A program made the position numbers and the translations under genes. A stretch of DNA of 64,000 bases from Beta vulgaris subsp. vulgaris (Eukaryota; Streptophyta; Magnoliopsida; Caryophyllales; Amaranthaceae): contig NC_079205.1 in the NCBI RefSeq assembly GCF_026745355.1, positions 65,458,032 through 65,522,031 of the forward strand, read 5' to 3'. Within the stretch, counting starts at the first letter, position 1, and the number at the start of each line of letters is the position of its first letter. Positions 55,966 to 64,000 of this stretch are shown one piece after another. Below the pieces are notes generated by a model, which made no database searches, was not told the origin of the DNA, and saw only the letters and a program-made list of their open reading frames with translations.

Positions 55966-58090
55966 AATCCGAAATGGAAAGAAAAAAAAACTTGTTTTTT
56001 GTCCAACTTTTAAAGTATTGATTTTTGGTCCAGTACGGTTGGACAATTTTTTTTCATATAAAACTTAATTTTAGTATGTATTTTATTTATTTTTCATAGA
56101 TAATATATCAAAAAGTATTAGTATATTATTAATATCCATATTTTTTTCAAACATTAAAGAAACTACAATTATATATAGAATTTTTTATTTTTTTCAAATG
56201 GTGTAATAGTGAGGAAGGGGCCTGGAACATGAACTTTCAACTGAATTCCATCCGAAATGCTAGGAAACAGTGGCTTGACATCTCCATCATTCATAAAGGA
56301 ATGACTCAAACGTTGTCGTGGATACTTTAGCCAAACAGTGACTTACTAGAGATGCTGAATTCATAGCTTGGTTGTAGTTGGATTCTTGAGATCTTGTCTT
56401 TGTCTTTCGATTGTATCATTGACATATATCCCGGGGACGGCTTTGTTCCTCTTGATAATCTTTGAATAAAATCTCTGCAAATTATCAAAAAAAAAAGTCT
56501 AATACCTTATGTTCAATCAACACAAGTGGAAGAGGGTGGATTGTTTAGGTGATAATATCTTTTTCGTTGTGGACTTTATCACTTCCTCTCTTCTTTCTGC
56601 ATCTAGAAGACTTCCATAGAAACCTGGTTCCGTATGCTTTATTAACAGGCCTAATTTTTCATTTTCTCTTGACCCAAAATTTATGCGAGAGAAGCATAGA
56701 TCTATGTGTTATTCAGAATTCTCGTGGTGATTCAAGTTGTATAACCCTGAAGATCTGGAGAAAAGGTTGTGCCGTTTACTAAACTAGATCCTAAGAAATA
56801 CACTAGAGCTACTGTGAGTTTCCACGAACTTAAGTTTGGCGTTTCTAATGATGATTAGAGAAATTCTGATTATGCTATTTTTTACTATGATTTTGATGCT
56901 GATAGTGATGAATGGGTGTTAATTCTCCAATCCGAAATGGAAAGAAAAAAAAACTTGTTTTTTGTCCAACTTTTAGATTATTGATTTTTGGTCCAGTACG
57001 GTTGGACAATTTTTTTTCATATAAAACTTAATTTTAGTATATATTTTATTTATTTTTCATAGATAATATATCAAAAAGTATTAGTATATTATTAATATCC
57101 ATATTTTTTTCAAACATTAAAGAAACTACAATTATATATAGAATTTTTTATTTTTTTTCAAATGGTGTAATAGTGAGGAAGAGGTCTGAAACATGAACTT
57201 TCAACCGAATTCCATCCGAAATGCTAGGAAGCAGTGGCTTGACATCTCCATCATTCATAAAGGAATGACTCAAACGTTGTCGCGGATACTTTAGCCAAAC
57301 AGTGACTTACTAGAGATGCTGAATTCATAGCTTGGTTGTAGTTGGATTCTTGAGATCTTGTCTTTGTCTTTCGATTGTATCCTTGACATATATCCCGAGG
57401 ACGCCTTTGTTCCTCTTGATAATCTTTGAATAAAATCTCCGCAAATTATCAAAAAAAAAAAGTCTAATACCTTATGTTCAATCAACACAAGTGGAAGAGG
57501 ATGGATTGTTTAGGTGATAATATCTTTTTCGCTGTGGACTTTGTCACTTTCTCTCTTCTTTCTGCATATAGAAGACTTCCATAGAAACCTGGTTCCGTAT
57601 GCTTCATTAACAGGCCTAATTTTTCATTTTGTCTTGACCCAAAATTTATGCAAGAGAAGCATAGATCTATGTGTTATTCAGAATTCTCGTGGTGCTTCAA
57701 GTTGTATAACCCTGAAGATATGGAGAAAAGGTTGTGCTGTTTACTAAACTAGATCCTAAAAAATACATTGGAGCTGCTGTGAGTTTCCACGAACTTAAGT
57801 TTGGCGTTTCTAATGATGGTTAGAGAAATTCTGATGATGCTATTTTTTACTATGATTTTGATGCTGACAGTAAATGGAAAAAGAAAAACTTGTTTTTTGT
57901 CCAACTTTTAAAGTTTTGATTTTTGGTCCAGTACGGTTGGACAATTTTTTTCCATATAAAACTTAATTTTAGTATATATTTTATTTATTTTTCATAGATA
58001 ATATATCAAAAAGTTCTTACTACATTATTAATATCCATATTTTTTTTCAAATATTAAAGAAAATATGATTATAGAATTTTTTATTTTCTA
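55966..58090 (+). repeat. Tandem repeat, 2.2 copies of a ~960-bp unit
   Basis: Unit 1 starts at 55966 (AATCCGAAATGGAAAG), unit 2 at 56929, and a partial unit 3 at about 57871 ends near 58090. Units 1 and 2 are about 95 percent alike by eye. Each contains a conserved 77-codon ORF (56549-56782 and 57514-57747, MIISFSLWTLSL...) of unknown nature, probably a decayed fragment. Each also has the LINE-like fragment listed separately. Confidence 0.85.
56288..56495 (+). pseudogene. LINE 3' end fragment inside the tandem unit
   Basis: A frame reads RNDSNVVVDTLAKQ, a stop, then LTRDAEFIAW, similar to the RNase H C-terminus of plant LINEs. About 110 bp later the sequence ends in CAAATTATC followed by ten A, a poly(A)-like tail. 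The same fragment recurs in unit 2 at about 57251-57460 with an 11-A tail. Confidence 0.45.
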
Positions 58091-58956
58091 ACGTATCTGG
58101 TGAATTTTTGGGTATCTGTTGGGATCTTATTAGATTCGCCTCGACACATCTGTGGAGAATAATTGTGTTAGCCTGATTAGGTTAATGCTAACATTCAATA
58201 TATATAATGTTTAAAATACATGCCTACGACTAGTAAAAGACCATACTATCCTGTTACATAAAATGTTACTCTAATAATACTATCAAATTGTATTTTTCAT
58301 ATTTTTTTGCGTGTACACAACTAAAGATATCGATGATCAAAGAAGCGTGTTGGGTTGCGTGAAAAAAGAAATCGTTTTATTTAAAATAGAACGAAGAAAG
58401 TAAAAACTTACCAATAAGACAAAGAACAATGAAAATTTAGTCGCGAGGATTTATGTTCCGGAATCTGCGATGGGTGCGAGCCTGATAGATAGAAGGTTTA
58501 TCGAAATCTCTCTTGTCGCACAATTTAATGCCAATGATTTGATTCGGTACTTAACTGAAATCCTACCCAAAAGGCTTCTATTAAGTTGATGTGTCAACCT
58601 TCATATAAACAAATCTCTATTCTCCTCAAATTCCGATATGAGATAGTCAAGATCTTGAGCATAAAAGGCTCATGCACACCTACTGGTGTTACAATTAAGT
58701 GAGTAGGGAATACTATGATATTCCATTATTTCACTTCGAAAATGAATTATTTGGTGCAATCTGGATGAATGATTACGCCTTTATGACTTTTCATTTCGCC
58801 ATAGTAAAGTGTGCAAAGATACTATTTATAATGATTCATCTTTTTATACTCAATGATTGATAACTTATCTGCTGGGATGTGTATCTTATCGATTCAACTT
58901 ATAAGTTCAATTTTATCCAGACCCAATTTAGGTAAGTTGTTCTTATATAACTACTA
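58091..58956. other. Intergenic stretch, nothing recognised
   Basis: AT-rich DNA between the tandem array and the Helitron terminus. No protein motif, RNA gene or clear repeat was seen. Confidence 0.4.
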
Positions 58957-58988
58957 CTAGGTTTTAGACCCGTGCAAAAATGCACGGG
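58957..58988 (-). mobile_element. Helitron 3' terminus with hairpin
   Basis: On the minus strand a GC hairpin (CCCGTGCA TTTT TGCACGGG, 58969-58988) is followed after 8 bp by CTAG (58957-58960) and then T. A short GC hairpin close to a terminal CTRR, with T after it, is the Helitron 3' end. The helicase fragment at 59105-59338 has the matching orientation. Confidence 0.75.
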
Positions 58989-59104
58989 AAGGGATTTGCT
59001 TAATAAGACAAAATTTCCAATGAAATGAATAATAGACAACAAATTTTCTAATGAAACAATAAGTAAAAGTTATAATGAGAAAAATTACAAAAATGTGTAT
59101 GAAG

Positions 59105-59338
59105 TTATACATTTTGGAACACTTCCTTATAAACAACATTTGTAGTTGATTTGCACATATTATTCTCTTTATCACAAATAAGAATTTTAAGTCCTTTTTT
59201 ACTCGTAGCTCGGGAAATAGCGACATATAGCTGACCATGACGGAAAACATGACTTAGTGTTATTCTTGGGATAAATACTTTTTCTCCGACATTGCTTTCG
59301 GAAATAACAGTAATTCCCGTGAATTGTGCGAACTGCAC
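59105..59338 (-). pseudogene. Helitron PIF1-like helicase C-terminus, internally deleted
   Basis: A 77-codon frame reads FAQFTGITVISESNVGEKVFIPRI, then VFRHGQLYVAISRATSKKGLKILICD, then TTNVVYKEVFQNV. HGQLYVAxSRxxSxxGLK is the conserved C-terminal motif of the Helitron RepHel helicase. About 50 residues normally between PRI and VFRHGQ (including the INKSQGQ motif) are missing. Its stop lies about 150 bp before the 3' terminus at 58957, as in Helitrons. It cannot encode a full helicase. Confidence 0.8.
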
Positions 59339-59908
59339 AAGAAATTATTTTTATATAAATTGAAGATTTTAAGAAGTTTGTCCTAAAATCATGGTGGTGA
59401 ATAATAACTTGTGATTTAAAATTTAATAATCATGTATTGAGAATTATTTTAGAAATGACTTATAACCCGTGTGTTTAGCAGTTGTGTACTTAATGTAATG
59501 GTGGATTACATGACCCACGTATATTTTTAAAAAGAGTTGATAGAAATAGTCTTTGCTCTGTCTATTGCTTCCATAGTGTCTCAAATAAAATTACAATTCG
59601 CACTACAATCACATTCAACCATACATCGGCTTCAGCAACCACTTATGACAGTCTTATTCTGCCTTCTTGCACCACCAATGCATCATATTTGGCCACCACC
59701 GGTCGCTGCCCGCTAAGCCATGGTTTTAATTTTATACTTGTGCAGCTGCATGGGAAGTATTTTATTTTATAAATTTAAGATTTTATGTTATTTCTCCTAA
59801 AATCAGGGTGAGAATATTTAACCCGTCCATCTATAAATTGGTGATATAAAATTTAGGAATATAAAAAATAAGTATATACATAAATGTAAATTTTAATTTG
59901 CTATTAGA

Positions 59909-59925
59909 CCCGTGCAAAATGCACG
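59909..59925 (-). mobile_element. Second Helitron 3' hairpin
   Basis: CCCGTGCAAAATGCACG on the plus strand forms a hairpin and is preceded by ATTAGA, so the minus strand reads hairpin then TCTAAT. It is the same family terminus as at 58957. Confidence 0.55.
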
Positions 59926-60095
59926 TAAATTTTGTTCCATAAATCTAAGATTTTATGATGTTTTTCCTAAATCATTGTATGAATCGTATCTTGTGGTTTG
60001 AATTTTTGTAATCATGTATTAAAATACTTTGAAAATGGATTATGACCCGTGTGTTAAGCAGTTGGTGTAGTTAATATCATTGTGGATCGCGTGGA

Positions 60096-60114
60096 CCCGT
60101 GCATAATGCACGGG
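60096..60114 (-). mobile_element. Third Helitron 3' hairpin
   Basis: CCCGTGCATAATGCACGGG is a perfect hairpin. Beyond it GAATTATTCAGCTTAATAAGA matches the sequence beyond the first hairpin (GATTTGCTTAATAAGA). It is followed by a second helicase fragment at 60259-60425. Confidence 0.55.
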
Positions 60115-60258
60115 AATTATTCAGCTTAATAAGAATGTTTATATATCAGCTCCTTGAGAATATATTATAAATGATTCTTTACGTCTACTCATTCTTTTTG
60201 TATGATAAAAGGACGCCTTTATATTAATTATCACGTTGTTTAGCAGATACATAACTGG

Positions 60259-60425
60259 TATGTTTTTGAAGATTTGTTTATCTACTACATTAATCGTAGT
60301 ATTAGACATTCCATGTTCTTCCTCATAAATTACTACTATTAGGCATTTTTTACTCCTAACTCCAGAAATGGCTACGTAAAATTAGTCATAGCTGAGAACT
60401 GATCTTGGAGATACAAACCCACCAT
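60259..60425 (-). pseudogene. Second Helitron helicase C-terminal fragment
   Basis: The minus strand reads VSPRSVLSYD, a stop, FYVAISGVRSKKCLIVVIYEEEHGMSNTTINVVDKQIFKNI. It aligns with the motif in 59105-59338 (LYVAISRATSKKGLKILI...STTNVVYKEVFQNV). One in-frame stop is present. It is more diverged than the first copy. Confidence 0.7.
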
Positions 60426-60479
60426 TTGATAGAGACTGTACTTAATTTTTAATACTGTCAAAGGAAACTGCCTTTTTTG

Positions 60480-61913
60480 AAACATTATAGGTAATTTTGT
60501 TTCATCTAACAGAATATCATAGATGTACAAAATTATGATTTTTTCTTAAAAAATTATAAGCGAATAACATAAAGAATTATGATTATCATAATTATCATAA
60601 CTTACTAATAGAAAGTGGTCCTACTCGACCTAAATGCACACTAAATTAAACCACATCTATGATCTATTATGCAACTTAGTAAAATCAGAATTTAGCATGT
60701 ATTATTTTTCGTATTGTTTTGCCCTACTCAATGTAAACCAACCTTAAATATAAACCACCCTCATCCATTAAATTTAATCTCATAGCCACCCCACTAATCA
60801 TACAATTAACTTCAAATTGAACAAAAATATTGACTTCAATTTATACTTGACATTAACCTATCGCCTATCTCTAGAACAAAGGGGTATTATAGACATTTAT
60901 TTAGTTCCACTATAAAAATCATTATCTGAATATATAGGTGTTAAAGAAATTTAACACGTCAAGTTTGAATTTGTCAATATTTAAACTTATAGTATGATTA
61001 ATACGATTCGATAAGTATTTCAATAAAATAACCAACCCATTTCTTTACATTTGAAAATTTCATGTAATAGAATAGATCTAGTTCGATCTTGATTATGCAT
61101 TAGTTCTAGGTGATTATGCTCCACTTATGATGAAACTAATTTTAATTATGTTATAATCTTAACATATATTTATTGAGATATAAAGAGTTTCCTAACTTTA
61201 ATTTCTTCCTTCTTTAATATATCATAATTGTATAAATGAAATCTCCTAATTAATCATCTACAAACTTTATTTAAGTTATCAAATAGTTACCTATTTTTCT
61301 TCCCATTGAGATCTAAAGAATTCCTTAAATCTGAACCATAATGTTATGATGTTATCAACTGAACTTTCCTTTGATCTTTTTTGTTTTTTTGACTAAAATT
61401 ATCTTCATAATCTTTTGTGTTCCTTTCACCAAGTGATATCTACCATTTTGTTTGATGACTCAATTTTTTAGTTTCATTGAAAAATTCTCTAACTTCATAC
61501 CATGTGGCTTCAAGGATTTTGTTTTAGATATAGAGATATTATAATTCAAAAAAAATAAATTAAATACATACTTTATTTAATGGTTGCGTACAAATTTAAT
61601 AAATTTCAATAGTCATTATTAACATCCATTTCAACCAAAAATCACGATTTTCAAAATTATGAGTAGATAAAGGAAATGTTAACACAATAATCTATTATAT
61701 TTATAAATGTGATCAATTATAATGAAATTTAAAATAATATCCAAAATAAGTAAAAAAATATACCTATAAAAAACATATAAATATAGAATAAAACAATGTA
61801 AAATAGACATGCAAAACATCAAATATCATAGTTTTATAATGTGTATTTCAAGGCCTATCAATTTATAAATATTATGTAGAAATTATTGTAAAAAAGTTAT
61901 CATTCCAACTCAA
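60480..61913. other. AT-rich stretch, possibly Helitron interior
   Basis: No recognisable protein. Given the minus orientation of the neighbouring helicase ends, this may be upstream Helitron or unrelated intergenic DNA. No 5' Helitron end (TC...) could be placed. Confidence 0.3.
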
Positions 61914-62246
61914 ACAATAGCCTCAAGGTTGTTGCACTCTAAACATCGTGTAAATAAAAAACCCATCTATTAATGTAATCCCACGATACGCTTAGCAAAC
62001 TTTTTATTGATAACTTTTGTAGAACTTTGTCATCCTCACAAATAATATTGAGTGTCTTGCAACTATATTAAAAGAATGTATGATTGTATGTGTATAGACG
62101 TTATTTATAAATAATTTGAAAACATATGAATAATTTGTTGAACATGTATCGTACCTTAGTTTGCACCTGAATAAATCGTTGATAGAATAAGCTCCAACAC
62201 GTGAAATAATATCAACGACAATTTCTTTGGGAAGACGTTCTATTAA
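61914..62246 (-). pseudogene. F-box protein pseudogene
   Basis: On the minus strand the first part reads ERLPKEIVVDIISRVGAYSINDLFRCK, an F-box (LPxEIVxDIxSRV). It has a stop directly upstream in frame and no start. After AAG|GTACGA, a possible donor, a later part reads CKTLNIICEDDKVLQKLSIKSL. In another frame FTRCLECNNLEAIV follows, like the FLxRCLECxNxEALY motif of plant F-box proteins related to Arabidopsis At1g67340/At2g35280. Missing start, a frame change and an early stop make it a pseudogene. Functional relatives recruit targets to SCF ubiquitin ligases. Confidence 0.6.
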
Positions 62247-62259
62247 TTATACATATATT

Positions 62260-63240
62260 TTGATATTGAGGCTTCATAGTAAGAATTCGTTTAGACTATT
62301 TGGCTTTATAAAATTTCAAATCATATAAGTTGTGTAATAACTTATTTATAAGTACAATAAATTTAGGCATCAAGAATACATTATATATATGTTGCTCTTT
62401 ATGAAGTATATATTACTAAACGTACCTATATTACATGATTTTTTGTACAATAAATTCATTTTCATAAGATTTATTTTGTGAATGTTCATTTTCCTAAATA
62501 AAATACATCCTAATATATGCTAAATTTTAAAAATGTGCAATTATAGTTATTTACCTTTTAAAACGTGTTAAAATGTATATTTTAACCAAAGATATGACTT
62601 ATTCAAAATAAATTTGAAAAGGCAAGTTTTAGTTGACAAATTTTTTTACATTTACTTATTTTGAAAAATACAAAAATCGCCTACTAATCAACTCTATTTT
62701 TAAACTATTTTAATGCTTGAGTTCAAAAACAATTTCGTTTACCAAGCAAATAATTATTTTCTCCAAAAAGTAAACCTTTTTTACTACTTCATATAATTTA
62801 ATGAAAACTACATTATTGTTGTCGTCTACAACTGATTGATGTAGTACGAAATTAAAAAAAAACTTACATTTAAAAAACAATTGCCTATATATCGATGAGA
62901 CAATACGGAGACAATACTTAAACAATATATTAATGAAATTTATTACAAAATAAACATCTAATATAATTATGACATAAATGATAAGAAGAACATAAGTTCT
63001 TGATTACATTTGCAAGCATTTACATACTATGCTAGGTTTATCTAAATATATTTATTTGTTGCATTTAAAACGAAACGGAGGAAGTATATCCTATGAATAA
63101 CAGCTACTTCTAGATGGGAGGGAGTATCTCAGAAAACCAAAACAACATCACCATACACCATTTATACGCAACAATAATCTTCGAAATCACAGTTCTTATA
63201 GAGCTTGCAACCCTCGACTTCCCAACCTTATCCCTTAGCT
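62260..63240. other. AT-rich stretch, fragments only
   Basis: No gene supported. A Stowaway-like end (AAACGGAGGAAGTA) occurs near 63073-63086 and another (GGGAGGGAGTA) near 63117-63127. The 71-codon minus-strand ORF at 62710-62925 is low-complexity. Confidence 0.4.
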
Positions 63241-63247
63241 AACTGCC

Positions 63248-63255
63248 TATAAAAT
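63248..63255 (+). promoter_or_regulatory. Candidate TATA box for the GDSL-like start
   Basis: TATAAAAT lies 74 bp before the ATG at 63322, a spacing usual for a plant core promoter. There is no further evidence of activity. Confidence 0.35.
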
Positions 63256-63321
63256 CCTCACCCGCCTTTGGTCTTGATCACGTAATTTCGCCAGAATAAG
63301 CTTAGCTGAGTGTCTCTAACC

Positions 63322-63545
63322 ATGAGTTTTAGTTCAACAAAGCATTCCTTAATAAAGAGTAGAGATTATTCTTCCCATTTTCTAGTCCAGATACGGGCAG
63401 TGATGAAATATGAATCCTACATTGAAACATTGTTTTTCATGCTGCTTTTTGTTTCATCAAAAGCTAAGTTACTACCTTCACAGAAGACCTAAATGCATCT
63501 CTTGTTTCAGCTATTTTTGCATTCGGAGATGTCTTAATGTTATTG
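63322..63545 (+). pseudogene. Possible GDSL esterase/lipase start, broken
   Basis: From ATG 63322 a 56-codon ORF ends MKYESYIETLFFMLLFVSS, like a signal peptide, then a stop. Just after, in another frame, ASLVSAIFAFGDVL resembles the FxFGDS block I of GDSL lipases, with V for the catalytic Ser, followed by a stop. It could be a decayed gene or an exon with a missed intron (TTTCAG precedes AIFAFGD). The call rests on about 25 residues. Confidence 0.3.
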
Positions 63546-63839
63546 TTGTTTCCCGGATAAATGATCAAATTTCTAAATCGTAAAATCGCCATAACCGTCA
63601 GATTAGACAAAGCTTTAAAGTTGCCATCGTTGTGGTGCTAATGATAAAGATGAGGGAGAAACAATAACTGACAAAAATAAAAAGCTTGCGTACAATGAAG
63701 TTGAAGGGAAAGTATATAGTATATTGCATAGCGCCTTATCAAAATAAATTAAATAATAAACCTACAATTACTTTTCTTCTAACATTCAAGGAGAAGAGAG
63801 ACAAAGATCTTAGTATAAATAAAAATGCTACATATTCCA

Positions 63840-64000
63840 TGTAATACTCCGTATTTTTAATACTAATTTCGTATTAATTAAGAAAGTATAAAGAATTAAT
63901 AAAAAGGTATTTTAGATTATTTACAAAATAATAGGAGTAAATTACTGATAATACGAATAGGCTTAGGAAGTTTCGGAGTTTTGTTAAGATTAAACTGATC
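63840..64000 (+). mobile_element. Possible start of another LTR of the same family
   Basis: TGTAATACTCCGTATTTTTA at 63840 is identical over 20 bases to the start of the solo LTR read from 55226 on the minus strand. The following sequence is AT-rich and similar in style (TTAATAAAAAGGTATTTTA). It runs off the window end, so it is partial. Only the start supports it. Confidence 0.5.

Overview
The window is nuclear DNA from a flowering plant, most likely a eudicot. The evidence is AT-rich sequence, GT-AG introns, large gene-to-gene gaps filled with transposable elements, and gene families found only in plants. I cannot fix the species. Nothing points to a bacterial, phage or organelle origin.

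Five protein-coding genes are well supported. (1) 2288-6217 (+): a three-exon CCCH/KH/CCCH RNA-binding protein of the Arabidopsis C3H36/C3H52 type, 299 aa. (2) 13892-15052 (+): an intronless-CDS FAD2 oleate delta-12 desaturase, 386 aa, with a probable 2.9-kb 5'UTR intron. (3) 16566-17573 (-) and (4) 20921-22366 (+): two single-finger C2H2 zinc-finger proteins, transcribed divergently. (5) 29275-50102 (+): a callose synthase of the CALS3/GSL12 type. I reconstructed it as 41 coding exons whose phases all join, giving 5829 nt and 1942 aa without an internal stop. It fills about a third of the window.

Broken genes: a PPR pseudogene (At3g18840-like, 22938-23665, -), an F-box pseudogene (61914-62246, -), a possible GDSL-lipase start exon (63322-63545, +), LINE RNase H and zinc-finger remnants, and two decayed Helitron helicase C-termini.

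Layout: 1-2 kb, two terminal-inverted-repeat elements; 2.3-6.2 kb, CCCH gene with a MITE in intron 2; 6.2-10.8 kb, intergenic with LINE and MITE debris; 10.8-15.2 kb, FAD2; 16.5-22.4 kb, two C2H2 genes; 22.9-28.3 kb, PPR pseudogene, a long-TIR element with a C-rich then G-rich core, LINE, MITE and SINE fragments; 28.6-50.1 kb, callose synthase with introns carrying a solo LTR, a SINE, tandem repeats, a long-TIR element and three MITEs; 50.1-52.3 kb, a small duplicated segment with uncertain minus-strand ORFs; 52.7-55.4 kb, an LTR interrupted by an antisense solo LTR of the same family; 56-58.1 kb, a 2.2-copy tandem repeat of about 960 bp; 58.9-62.3 kb, a Helitron cluster; 63.2-64 kb, GDSL-like debris and a possible further LTR start.

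The genes do not form a pathway. FAD2 acts on ER lipids, callose synthase at the plasma membrane, and the CCCH and C2H2 proteins are likely regulators. I found no convincing new biological system. The most notable structures are the nested LTR palindrome, the CpG-rich palindrome-rich repeat present twice, the three-copy tRNA-derived SINE family, and the Helitron termini cluster.
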